A stretch of DNA of 64,000 nt. It comes from Lasiosphaeris hirsuta (taxonomy: Eukaryota; Ascomycota; Sordariomycetes; Sordariales; Lasiosphaeriaceae). Of the stretch, positions 11,122-21,896 are shown in pieces (the stretch's first letter is position 1; each line of letters starts with the position of its first letter). The DNA lies in NCBI GenBank assembly GCA_030549175.1, contig JAUKUA010000001.1, positions 682,001 through 746,000 of the forward strand, in the 5' to 3' direction. Both the position numbers and the translations under genes were made by a program. Under the pieces are notes generated by a model. The model had not been told where the DNA came from and did no database searches. It was given only the letters and a program-made list of their open reading frames with translations.

Positions 11122-12498
11122 TTATAGAGAGTCGACATCAAAGCCCCTCGCCCCAAGCTGCTTGTTCAGGGGTGAAAGGCGGCCCAAAAAGGCGGTCATA
11201 TCTTTGTGACGCTGGTTTCGGGGCGTTTGACGGCAATGTTCCAGCAACACACCGCAAAGCTTGTATGCCCATTCCCCCCTCTCGTCAGCTCTCTTGTTCA
11301 TGAGGGCATCGAGGGCATCTCCCCTGGTAGCTGGACCAATGGGTGCGCCGTACTGGAGCAGCAGGCGGACCACGGCGAGCTGGGCCGAGACGCCCTCCTT
11401 GTCCTGGCTCCTATCAAATGCGCTCGTTTCGCCTAGGAGGTCTTGGGCGGTCGGGTCCATCCCGGCTTCAAGGAAATGAGGAAGCAGCGTCAACAGGACG
11501 GGGAAGTTGGGAGGGGATGAAGTCCAAAGCAGCTGGCCCGTGTTGGGGTCAGCGCCCATGTCGAGCAGTTGGCTGATGATCTGCTTGGCGTCCTGCGTGT
11601 TCCGCGTGCTGCGTCGGATAACAGAACAGGCGCAGTCCAGCAAATCGCTGGCCAGGCTGGGAGACATCTGATTTTGGCAATTCTTGGATCGGAGGAGTGC
11701 AGATGCCGACCGCCATTTCGAAGATGTGAGAAACTCGCTGATCAATGTATCCGAGGAGTTTGCCCCGTGCCGGGCGAGCAGTTTGACGATAGCTGGGACG
11801 TCTTTCTGCGCATAGCGATTGTAGTAGCACAACACATCTGTGGCGTCGGCCCGAACGCTCCCAGCCACCAGGAGCTGCTCAGCCAGGTCGGCGTAGCCCA
11901 TGGCGCAGGTGAGGTGGAGGACGGTGAGCGCGTCGTGTTGTGGCACGTCTGGGCTGGCGCCATGAGCGAGAAGCAAGAGCGCGGAAGTGGCCCTGTCGCT
12001 CGAGACCGCCAGGCAAAGCGGGGTGGCGGTCCCGAGCACGTTCGCGTCGGCACCACCGCCCAGCAGCCACTCCACGATGGCATCGAGACCTTTCCACGAG
12101 GCCACGTGAAGAGGCGCCAGAGGAGTAAACCAGCTCAGCGACGCCCATGAAAACCCCCGGTCGCTGACTCTCGCGAATCGGTCCCGAAAGTCACCGATGC
12201 ATTCTTGGGTGCGACTCGTTCGGTAGCAGACATCGAGTGCACCTGGAGCCAGGCGGCAGAACTGCTTCACCTTGTCTAGAGTGGCGAGAGCTGTAGTCTG
12301 CGTCTCTGCCCTGTCCGACTGCGCAGTCTCCACAGCCCACATGATGGCAGAATGCGAAGGCGTGACAGCATGACGGCGGTATAGAAATGGCTCGACATCG
12401 CAATGAAGCGAGCGGCTTGTGCCGGCAAGGGCTGCGAGGCTGCGAGAGGAGAGCATTTCCCAGAGAATGCTGGCCGGCACGTAGGGGAGTTGCTCCAT
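11122..12498 (-). CDS. F-box / ankyrin-repeat protein
   Basis: The product is 458 aa from a single exon. The start chosen at 12498 (AGCCATGGAGC) gives an immediate F-box-like segment (residues about 3-41: LPYVPASILWEMLSSRSLAA and following). An earlier in-frame ATG at 12639 adds 47 residues of low-quality sequence. Ankyrin repeats follow: residues about 126-215 (APLHVASWKGLDAIVEWLLG, GADANV, TPLCLAVSSDRATSALLLLA, TVLHLTCAMGYADLAEQLL). Later partial repeats include VKLLARHGAN, ISQLLDMGADPNTGQ and AVVRLLLQYGAPIGP. F-box proteins recruit substrates to SCF ubiquitin ligases, with ankyrin repeats as the binding surface. The substrate here is unknown. Fungi carry many such genes in accessory regions. 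The frame seems cut short at the C-terminus. Confidence 0.75.
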   Translation of the reverse strand: MEQLPYVPASILWEMLSSRSLAALAGTSRSLHCDVEPFLYRRHAVTPSHSAIMWAVETAQSDRAETQTTALATLDKVKQFCRLAPGALDVCYRTSRTQECIGDFRDRFARVSDRGFSWASLSWFTPLAPLHVASWKGLDAIVEWLLGGGADANVLGTATPLCLAVSSDRATSALLLLAHGASPDVPQHDALTVLHLTCAMGYADLAEQLLVAGSVRADATDVLCYYNRYAQKDVPAIVKLLARHGANSSDTLISEFLTSSKWRSASALLRSKNCQNQMSPSLASDLLDCACSVIRRSTRNTQDAKQIISQLLDMGADPNTGQLLWTSSPPNFPVLLTLLPHFLEAGMDPTAQDLLGETSAFDRSQDKEGVSAQLAVVRLLLQYGAPIGPATRGDALDALMNKRADERGEWAYKLCGVLLEHCRQTPRNQRHKDMTAFLGRLSPLNKQLGARGFDVDSL

Positions 12499-13642
12499 GG
12501 CTCTTTTTTGGTTGTTGTTAGTGCGAAGTAGCGCCTCTGCGTCGGTTGTTCTGGTTGCCGAGCCTGTGGGCAACTGGCTAGAGCATCCCTGGAAAATGAT
12601 TTTAGGGAGAGAACTCGCAGGGCAACAGTATTTCTGCATGTACCTTTTCTGGCAGGTCCAGGATTAGGCCAGAGACGTAGTGTGGTGTTTGGGGATGCTG
12701 ATGCAAAAAGATGGTTACGGCCGTGCGCAAAAAGAGAAGGGTACCTAAAGGGTTAGGGTTATGTATGGGAATGAATGAGTGAATGATTTTCACCGCTTTT
12801 AAAATTCTCGACGGAGGGGGTATGCCGATTAAAGTTCAACTCCTCCATGCCAGCCAAGTGCCACTACGCCGGCCCGCGATTCGATTGCCCTGCGGTTGCA
12901 AGGCCGTCTTACGATTCAATTGCCCACTACTTATAATAAGGCCAGGAGCCAAGAACCGCAACACCAAGGCAATTATTACGAATCCTCCACCAGAGCCCGA
13001 GCCCGAGCCAGCGCCTAGGAGCAAGCCAAGCCCAGGAGCGGTTTGATGATCAGCGGCAGCACGCAGGAGCCAGCCGCCCCCGAAGAAAAAAGGCGTGCAC
13101 CAACCCGTCTAGGGCCTCCAGTCATAACCACTTGTAGCGGTCGGGAGGTGCGGCCGACGGCCAGGGTATTAGGATTGGATTGACCCTGGGCCCAGGATAG
13201 TGTTATTTATCGCGTAGCACGTCAAAAATTACAGGTTCGGCGTTTCCAGGCCTCAGGGCCTTTCAATTCAATTATGCGGCATGCAGGGCCTTGTGATGTT
13301 GATGGTATTGTTGATTTACATTTTGTAGTGTTAATTTGGTGCATAGGATTTAACACCATTTGTATGGATTATGATGGCAGGAAGCTATGGGGTAGACCTA
13401 GAAAACATGACCGGCAGAATACATCAAGTGCGTGTGCCATAGTGCGTGCGCATCAAAGAAGTAGTGCGCCCCCATAATATCCCAAAAAGAAACCAATGCC
13501 CAGGCAGTGGGGTTCCAATGGTCCCAGGGGGGGGGGAGGCTGACAATGATGTGCGCCAGGGCGTGGCAGAAGGGTTGTGTGTGGTTTTTGATGGGGGGTT
13601 ACGGTTATTAAGCCCGCTTGGCACCACCAAGAAAAACATGTA
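12499..13642. other. Intergenic region, 1.1 kb
   Basis: No gene was recognised. A short run coding for EPEPEPAP lies near 12.99 kb but has no gene context. The 12.5-12.65 kb part is the leader/promoter side of the minus-strand F-box gene. Confidence 0.45.
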
Positions 13643-13739
13643 CGCGACTAATAAATAGCGTGCACATCACCAAGTACGCGAGAAAAACGTATACGCAACA
13701 AAGCAGCGCGCACAAGAAAAGGAGCTTTCATGTCAGAAA
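13643..13739 (+). repeat. Dispersed leader repeat, copy 2
   Basis: Matches the leader at 9536-9675 in order (CGCGACTAA, AGCGTGCACA, ACGCAACAAA, GCGCGCAC) and ends just before an ATGGAAGCC start. Confidence 0.7.
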
Positions 13740-14123
13740 ATGGAAGCCTCTCGTCGCTGCATGACCTTGATGGGTTGCTACCGACTACCTCGCCAACCAC
13801 CCAACATGTCTGAGCAGATTCTTCTACGTCTTGCCAATCGTACGTTTCTCCTCTCTACCCCGAACTCGACGAATGGAAAGTTGGGGCTCTCCCCCTGCTG
13901 GTGGCGCTGCTGCTAACAATGATGATTGTCAGACACCCTGGACGAGATGGATGTTTCACGAGGAGAGGTTCAGCCCGCCTACCAAGTTCAAGACACATGC
14001 GATGATGAATTCCCGCCCATTTCCGAGTGCGGTAAAGATGGGGCTATTGCCACCCAATGGTTCCCACCTAGCCTAGGGGCATCCGAACTAAAGAGCAAAA
14101 TCACTTTGAGATTTTCTACCTAG
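13740..14123 (+). CDS. Small paralogous family, copy B
   Basis: Two exons, 13740-13839 and 13933-14123, give 96 aa. The donor is GTACGT and the acceptor TTGTCAG. The intron falls after the same residues as in copy A (LRLAN versus NGVAN) and in the same phase (phase 1), strong evidence of shared ancestry. Exon 1 reads MEASRRCMTLMGCYRLPRQP then MSEQILLRLAN. Exon 2 begins HTLDEMDVSRGEVQPAYQV and holds DDEFPPISECGKDG, matching the FLPPISDVCD block of copies A and C. This copy lacks the membrane tail, having stopped earlier, so it may be a shortened member. Function unknown; no known domain was recognised. Confidence 0.5.
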
Positions 14124-14370
14124 AGACTAGACGTTGTCCAGTCTGGGCATCTCCGCAAAACCAAATCCCTCCAGAAAACTCAGAAATACCCGGAAGAACC
14201 AGTCCACTCCCTCCTCTCAAATCCCCGGAAAGAGCCACAGCTCACAGGTAACCCATTTGATTGAACCCAAAGGTTCCTTCCATCGGAGAAGAGTCAGTCA
14301 TAGTCAGTCGCACCTAGGCCTCATCCTCGTCTATAGGCTCGGGCGGGAAGCCTGTGAAGTCACGAGGATC
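14124..14370. other. Short intergenic space
   Basis: Separates the + strand copy B gene from the 3' end of the minus-strand RRM gene. It includes the 3' regions of both. Confidence 0.4.
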
Positions 14371-17300
14371 CTACATCGCGCCCATACCCGCGAAAGGGTT
14401 GTCGTCAGTCGGCGCAAAGAGGTCGGCGCCCTCCTCGGTGAGGGGAGGGGGAACAACACGCTCAGCGCCATTGACCGGACCGGGGACAGCAAAATTGGGA
14501 CGGGGAGCCGGCGGCAGGGTCGGACGCAACGCGGGGAGTCGATTGCCGGAACGAGAGATGCTACCGGGACCGGCAGCGGCGCGCGACGGGGTGGGACGCA
14601 GCGGGGGGAGTCGATTACCGACACGAGAGTTGCCGATGGGACCCGCGGCGGCGCGCGGCATACCCTGACCACCGAAACCGGTGAAGCGCGTGGCGCGCGA
14701 GGTGGTGCCACGCGGGGCGAGAGCAGGCGTGCCAGAACGCTCCTTGTGGTGCTGGTTGTACAAGATCTCCAAGCCCTTGGTGGCTTTGGTAAACTTGTCA
14801 GGCTCGACGCGAGCAGTGTTGTGGATGACGGCCTCGGGGTTGCCAGCATCATCCAGGAGGAGCTCAAACTCGCCGAACTTGCCACCTCGGAAAAGAGGGT
14901 TGATACCAAGACGACTCTGGCTGTACAAATTCGAGTCGGTATTCGCGGGTTGCGTATTGCCGGTGCCTTGATTCACCGGGGTTCTGGGCTCGGAAACTTG
15001 CATCTGCCGTCTCGGAGTCTGCATCTGTCTCATTACTTCGGGTGCCAACTCATTCGCCCGGGGATTAAGAGACAGTCCCGCGAGGCCTAGCTCAAACTCG
15101 TCAAAGGGGTCCTCGACCGGGATGCCGGACATGCCAAGAGATGCTCCATCATTCTCAGCCTGATTCGTGCAAATGAGGCGTGTCTCACGCAGCAACGACA
15201 CAGGAGACTCCATGATCTCGTCATTGCGCGAGAACATGGGCGTCTGGGCTCTGAACGGCCCATCTGAACCGCCATCCATCTGGAGAATAGCGCCATGAAA
15301 ATCATCAAACGAACTCATCGACGAAGAGCCCTTGGACGAAGTCATCGGTTTCTTGAGGATGCTCTGATGCGTGGCAGCAGCGGCACGCGTGGCACGCTCC
15401 TGCTGAGCCTTTTTTCCCTTGGCAGCTCTGGACATGCCGGCATTGCCTTTACCACCGTCAATGTGACCTCCATTGTCGTTCGGGTTTGGAACGATCTTGA
15501 CGTTGGCGAATTCGCCCAAGGTCGTGGATGAAGGCTTCGAACGATGCTGGCGAACAGGTGATCCATATGAGAAATCGCTGACTGGCAAAGCGCCCATGGT
15601 GCCGGAAAGAGGATGGGGATCCATGCGAGAAGTAAAGGGGGTATGCACCTTATCACCATCGCGGGCTCTGAGAGGAGTCGGCGAGCCAGGGCGACCCCAA
15701 ACCGCATTTTGATAATTCGCGGCACGAGCTTGGGCGGCAGCACTCTTCTTTGGACCACCCGAAGGCCGGAAGACGGAGCCACCGTGGCGAGAAACAAATT
15801 CGGGATCGTTGAAATGGACCGATCGCTTGCCTGACAGCTCAGTATTGCGAGTGGCGATGTTCTGATTGACGAATGCATATGAGGAATAAACTTGACGCGG
15901 CTCCGGGATAACCTGAGAAGTCGGGGTCTGGGGACGAGGGTCGAGTTCAACACGCTCGTGTCCAAATTCCTCCGAGGCACGCTCGACCAGAACCTGCTGA
16001 GATTGCTGTCTGCGCGCACGCTTGCTCTTCGGCGGCTTGAAGATCTTTCTCTCGATCTTCAGTTGGTATCCGTGGATGTAGAATGAGTCCTGTTGGAAAA
16101 TCGTCAGCGTCTGTGTTCTTGGATGGCTGAGAAGTGGCGGAAAACTTACAGCAGGTCCCCGAGCCATGGCCTGCATGACAGCTCTGTCATCATCAAATTC
16201 GACGAAGCAGTAGGCATCGCCTGGTGGCAGTGAGTGGTCAGCGACAAAACACGCAAGCAATCATTTGGCGAGGGAATACTCACCCCGCGTAGTCTGGGCA
16301 GTCTTCACGGTGTGAATTCCGCCAAGGGGGCCGAAACACTCTCTGATATCCTCCTCGCTAAATCCAGGTGGAAGGTCGGTGACGTATAAAGTGCGGCGAC
16401 ACTTTTCATAGATGTCATGGAACTCGTCGGTAGGGTTGATCGGAATCTGCGACTTCTTGTAGTTCACAGCATCGATGTGGAACTGCGGATTATGACGAAT
16501 GCACTGCAGCGCGAATTAGCAATCTTGAACCGATGGCGAGAGAGGGCATGAAGACTTACGCGATTGATGTTGAGGGTCGGGTCAAAAACGTCAAACTCTA
16601 CCTTTACGGCGGCCGAAATACCAAGCTCGTCGCGGACCTGGTCCTCAAGCATGCGGCAATTGATTGCTGCATACGGACGAACCATATCCTCGACCTCTTC
16701 AATGGTGAGATCGCCTCCATCGCGGCGATAGACGACATAGAAGGCTGAGATGAAGTCAGTGAGCGCTCTGGATTGCATGGGAAGCGAAATGGATGGGCCT
16801 CCCTCGAGAGAAGAAGAGTGCAGGAGGAAATGAAGCACACAGGAGGAAATGAGGGACACATGAGACCGAATGAGGTGTTGTGGTCGAATGGAAAGAGGGG
16901 ATGGCTTACTGCGACTTTTGGCCATCTCAGTGCGGCACTTGCGGCCCAAGATCGTGACTCCATTGCCGCCAATCAGGGCAGCCTGGGCATTCTCGGGGTC
17001 CTGTTTGCGTGTTAAAAGCAGTCATGGCCAAGGTGTGTTCTAGCGGAAGCGGGCGAGACTCACGATGTACTGCGCAAACGCATAGGGAAGATTGCCATGG
17101 GCTCGCTCGCGGCGGACTTTGACAAAGACGGTGCCATACTGCTGAAAGACGCGAGCAACGGCGGCCTCAATCTCCATGTCGAGGTGTGCATAAGGTAGAC
17201 TGCCAAAAAAAAAAAAAGAAAGAAAGAAAGAAAAGGGTCAGCAATGGGAATAGCTTGGGGGTGGGAATGAGCGTGGAATTACTTGGCGACGAAGACGCAA

Positions 17301-18152
17301 GCCTTCTTCGGGAAGACACTCTGGGGGTCGATGTCCTCGCCAAGGGGGCCGAGGAAATCACGACGGCGAAGTCTGAAGCCTCGCTCAGACTTGACGATCT
17401 CACAGTCGTCGGAGGGAAGAGGGTGCCGAAGCTCCTCTTGGATGTCCGCGATGCCGGCGAACTCGGCGGGTGAGGCACCGCTATCGCTGAGGGGGGAGAG
17501 GGTCAGTAAGGAACATGTGGCGAGGGGGGGGGCGGCGCGGGAATGCTTACTAGGCGATTCTCTCGTTATCACGGACAGAGTCCGCGTTGCCAGAAGACTG
17601 GCCCATGATGTTGATTGACATGCTAGAGTCTAGGGTCAGCTTGGGTTTGGGGAAGAGAGGCGGTCTGGTGGTTGGGACTTACTTAAACTTGGGAGGGGGA
17701 GTATCCTCCAGGGTGACGATGGGGTGATCTGGGAGTCATGGTCATCAGCTTGCTGGACATGAAACTCGAAAAGAGATTCAGCTGCGTTGAGTCTCAGCCA
17801 GCTCGCAGCAAATCATGCGACTAGCTTCGCATCGCCATCCCATCTCAGGCTGGCTTTGTGTTTCACGTCCAAGACTGCTGGGCTTGAGAGGCAACTGCTT
17901 GCTGGGCTTGAGAGGCAACTGCTTGCTGGGCTTGAGAGGCAACTGCTGGCTGGCTTTGAGGGCAGAGTTGTCTCTGAGGAGAATCTCTGTCCTCAGAGCC
18001 AACCAAAGAGCGCCGGAGTTTCGAAGACAACTCTGCTCTCAAAGCCAACACATCAAACTCAACGAGCGGCGCTTGCAGCAAGATGGTTTGAGGCAGTGGC
18101 TCATGGAGCAGGGCAGAGGCTGGGGAAGGGTCTCAAACTCACGGTGAGGCAT
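14371..18152 (-). CDS. Two-RRM RNA-binding protein (Rim4-like, tentative)
   Basis: Ten exons give 917 aa: 18143-18152, 17683-17728, 17551-17622, 17283-17486, 17064-17199, 16910-17000, 16560-16744, 16284-16503, 16150-16220 and 14371-16089. All introns are GT-AG and every phase agrees. The first exon is only 10 nt (MPH plus one base). RRM1 (residues about 125-205) has RNP2 ACVFVANLPYAHL and an RNP1-like NLPYAFAQYI. RRM2 (about 325-410) has RRTLYVTDLPPGFSEEDIRE and GDAYCFVEF, followed by a basic stretch KIFKPPKSKRARR. The rest is a long disordered, proline/serine/glycine-rich tail, with repeated RLPPLRPTPSRAAAGP-like units before the end. It presumably binds RNA in the cytoplasm or nucleus. The two-RRM-plus-long-tail layout recalls the Rim4 meiotic translational repressor group, but I cannot confirm orthology. 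Confidence 0.8.
17876..17951. repeat. 24-bp tandem repeat in intron 1 of the RRM gene
   Basis: Three copies of a GGGCTTGAGAGGCAACTGCT-type unit, the last slightly changed. They lie inside the 414-nt first intron (17729-18142). Confidence 0.85.
17951..18047. repeat. 22-bp inverted repeat with nested hairpin in intron 1
   Basis: Arms 17951-17972 and 18026-18047 are complementary at 21 of 22 positions. Within the loop, 17972-17980 (CTCTGAGGA) pairs perfectly with 17990-17998. The structure sits next to the tandem repeat and shares the GGC-TTGAG-GGCA words with it. Confidence 0.85.
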
Positions 18153-19430
18153 TTTGCCCTAGAGACTGTGACTTGTCTCTAGGGGGAGGGCGGAGGGCGA
18201 GTTGTGGCGCTTTCGATCCTGTTTGGCATCAGGTTAGCAATCTATGTCACTTTGGGGGGGGGGGCGAGCTCGGGGACGAGAGGCATTGCGAGGGGAACGA
18301 AGTAAGACGAGAGACGTGGTGGCCACGAAAGTTGTGATCTTGGGGCATGAGGGCGTTTGGTTCAAAGAAGGCAAATAAATCAAAGGAAAGCGCAAATGAC
18401 GGTGAATTCGGGGATAAATGACTGAAAATATAAAGCTGAGAGCCACATGATGACAAGATACCAAAGTCGCGCCGATCCCAGGCGGCTCGGAGCCCCAAAA
18501 TGAAGGTATTTGCAACTTGAAATTCGCAAGCGGCGAGGCCGGCTGGGTGCGAGTTGTGTGGTTTTGAAGATCCCATTTGGGGCTGGGGCGATGGGAAATG
18601 GGTGGAGAAACCGCGGTGTCGTCGCGCGAGACGCGGCGGGAAAAAGCAAAGTCAGCGCCGCGTCCCCCGCCTTTCGGCGGCCGCTGGTCACAGCTACTTT
18701 CTCGGCCTTCCGGTCGCATCTCGCGTGATGTACGCGCTTCTCTGAAGGGCTGCGGTGCTCGTGAGGCGGGGGATCGCTCGGAGGTGGCATCGCGGCTTGC
18801 CAGGGCAGGTTTGAACCGTGCTCTTTAGATACATTGAAGTGTGGTACATGCTAGGGACGGCTTGAGGGTGTGGTGATGGTGATCCTCAAGCATGGGAGAG
18901 GCTCGTGGGTGGGTTGGAGCCATCCGTCCATCCATGCCTTGGGAGCCCGAGGTCGTGATGCCTTGCAGCCATCTCGACCCGGTTTCCCGCGGCTGGGGCG
19001 GACGCGTGGGGGATACATGACGCCAAAAAACTAGCCGCTGCAAAGCAAAGTGATGTAGGAAGTACTTGGTGATGTTGGGAATGTGCTGAGATGTGGTGGT
19101 GAGGACTTACGTTGGCGATCGGACGTTTTGCTCTTCCGAAGAAGAGAAGAGGTTTTCGGAAGAGGCTGAGGAAAAGAAGAAGAAGAGAAGAGGAAGAGGA
19201 AGAGGTGGGGAGGTGGTTTTGTAGGTGCCCGCCCCCGAGAGTTGCGGCCTCGCGAGGCCGTCATCGCCGTCGCCCCTCGCGGGTCCTCTGCGTCGGCATC
19301 GGCCACTCACACGGCGGCGTCGAGACCGGGGGTGGTGGTGCCCAACTGCGGGTGTGCCTGCCTCGCGGGCGGGCGAGGGGCCGAGCGCGGAGAGGGTGGA
19401 CGTTGGAAATCGCCGGCCTAAACTCCGTGA
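18153..19430. other. Intergenic region, promoter side of the RRM gene
   Basis: No gene was recognised. It is GC-rich in parts (18.6-18.8 kb and 19.2-19.4 kb), with G-tracts and a purine-rich AAGAAG run at about 19.13-19.2 kb. Open frames here are composition artefacts. Confidence 0.5.
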
Positions 19431-20590
19431 TTTTTGGTATCACGAACGCCGGTGCGGCGCCGGTGAGATCAGCTTCTCCGGAGCAGCGCCTTGGGGCCAT
19501 TAAAACCAGCATCCTCCTCGTCAAGGTCTGTCACACATCTTGACCGACTTCGACGGCGACGAGGATGACCTATGGAGCCTCGGATAGCCCCTTTCGAACG
19601 ACGCCGGGCTTACTGGAGCACCCTAAAGGCATCGCCGAGTCTGTTGGGGCGGCAAAGGGTAGCACGGCGAAGCACGTGTGGCTGTGAAAGCGTGTTGCAA
19701 ACAGCATGGCTTTCTCGTCAAGGTCAGTAGCAGCTCGACTGATGACGACGATTGGGGAAGATGGTGTCGTCGTGATTAACCACTTCTTCCAGCGCAACAA
19801 GGGATCGTCTAGCCGCAACAAAGCCCATCCCGAGAACGGCGAAGCAAAGACATCACGACCACCGACGACGACGATGAGGAAGATGACCCTGCCAAACCGA
19901 CCCCCTCCTGCTCATAGAGGGCTCGCCTAACTGCGATGAAGCCTCATTGACGAGCTGCTCGACGGAATATTCTATCCGAACCCAAAGAACGGATGGTATG
20001 GTACTGGACTATCTTGCCGAGATGGATCCAGCTGACAAGAGATCGTCCGGTTACATCAAATTCTATCCAAAATATGACAAAGACTCTCCTCGAGCACAGC
20101 GAAGCAAAACATCACGACCGAAGACGAAGAGGGCGAGGAAGAGGACTTTGCCAGATAACAAGCTTTCGGCCCAACGGGGCTCGTCCGACTGCAGCAGAGC
20201 AAAATTATCATGACTACCGAAGATGGTGGTGGGGAGCTCGACTTCGCGAAGGGCAAACATACCCGGGTGACTAGTAGTTGCGTGGTTATAAAAAGCTTTC
20301 CCAATATAAGACGGAAGCTGTACCCTGGCATAGCGATACTGACACCTAGCAGGGACTGCAAGGGTCACGGCACCACACAGCCACGGACGGCAGCGATGAG
20401 GAGGCAGGCCGGTCTCTGTGAAGAGAAACTAGTTCAGCCCCAACAAAGAGCTATCTGGCCAATACAAGGGTCCATCCAGAATATGATAAAGGCTCTTCCG
20501 AGTGCAGCGAATATTATATATCACCAGGGCGGCGAGGCCGACGCTGGAAACGTATGGGCAGGGGTTCGGGAATAAAAGTGTCCCGACAAG
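19430..20590 (+). pseudogene. Decayed gene with acidic repeats
   Basis: Frames are broken by many stops, but related peptide pieces recur. Acidic blocks of the form SK-ITT-D-D-E-D-AK occur at about 19841 (KDITTTDDDDEEDDPAK), 20101 (NITTEDEEGEEEDFAR), 20191 (KIIMTTEDGGGELDFAK) and weakly at 20380. Before them comes a serine/tyrosine block, seen as NKGSSSRNKAHPENG at about 19797, DKRSSGYIKFYPKYDKDS at about 20036 and KELSGQYKGPSRI at about 20446. This looks like an ancestral protein with two to three copies of a roughly 70-80 aa unit, now degraded. No known family was recognised. Confidence 0.4.
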
Positions 20591-21896
20591 TGATAGATAA
20601 TGGCTCGTCTCAGCCTGTCGTGAGGGATCCACTGAGCACATGCCGTTCTGGTCACGCATTTGGCTTCGTACCATTGCCAGTGATGGTGAGCATGTCATTG
20701 TAGTCAATGAGAATCAGGGGCTTGCCACCGGATAGTGCTGCTCTTGTTCCTGGTGGACAGGATAAGCTGATAGAGAAGTTTTTGGTGCTAGAGTGTTGCA
20801 CCCCCATGAGGTTTGTGAGTTTATAAGTGCTATAGTTATAGGATCTTGGGGAATGTATGGTGCACAGCTCCACCCGCCTCATAATGACAACCATGTCCAA
20901 GTTCTTGAAATGCTAAAAGTGGTTGACGGATCGGCCCTTGGTGTGGAGAACGTCAAGAAAAGACCACTGTTTGTTTGCTGTAACTTAAAGTCGCAAAAGG
21001 TAGCAAACACTTGTGACACACATTCACCCATGACTGACTGTACTGGCATTTTCAATGTCCGAGGCAGTGCTGGGCTGAGCTGTTCTGCTGTGAAAAGGGG
21101 CCCGCACGGATCATCCATTCCTGAGGTGCAGTTCGTCACCCACCTGATTCATGTGAAGTTGGCAACCATAAATTCAGAATGTATTTGTTGGACTCGCTTC
21201 TTATAAAGAAACCTAATTATAATTTTTATCCCATCAATTTCTGATAGCATGTCGCTAAAAAATTCCTATGACACTATTCAGGTGGGTTAAGTCCAAACAG
21301 GAAGATAGCAATAGTACTGCAGAAGTTGTACATTGAAGAGAGAGCTGTTCTGCCAGATTCAGAGCGCTACAAGCGCCCTTAAATCTGTGTTCTAGATCTC
21401 TGACAGCCCCCGGGGAGCTGACGCTTCCCGGGAGCGCTCCAGCCATACACAGCTTGGCACCTGATTTGTGTCACAGTTCCAAAATCATTCTATTGAGATA
21501 TACTCGAGCCCTACTAGAACTACAGTACGCAGCTTGTGATATGAATTTTGTGAGTCTGTTGGGCATGGCAAACACACATCAAACCAAAAGGTGTGTCAAA
21601 CTGCTTATATTGCTGCTAAAGAAGAAAGAAAAAGAAGGCCAGAATCTTGCAGATCCTGGAGGCACAGATGGTGGGCTGACTGCGTGCTAGTGGCGGGCCA
21701 ACCGTGGAGTAATGGCGGGATAACATCGAGAGGTCCCTCCAACAGAGTCTCCATTGCTCAAGAACAAAATTGCCTCACCTTTTTTTTAATTCTGGTATTC
21801 AACAATAATCCTGGTAGTCTACCCCCTTCCCCCCCCCCCCCCCCCCCGCGTGCGGCAAAATAGAGTGCAGTTCGACCCTTGTAAGGGAAAACGAGT
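20591..21896. other. Non-coding or decayed region
   Basis: No gene could be assigned. Open frames exist around 20.65-21.2 kb on both strands but show no motif or splice support. A poly-C run of about 15 bases lies near 21.83-21.85 kb. Confidence 0.45.

Noticed and set aside
14134..15090. 318-codon open frame on the + strand antisense to the RRM gene
   Set aside because: It is the complement of the proline/arginine-rich tail; the minus strand has the domains and splicing.
18234..18719. 161-codon frame upstream of the RRM gene
   Set aside because: Proline/serine-biased composition, no start context or motif; likely leader or promoter sequence.
20652..21206. Open frames on both strands around 20.65-21.2 kb
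   Set aside because: No domain, no splice-consistent extension and mutually exclusive frames; left as unassigned.
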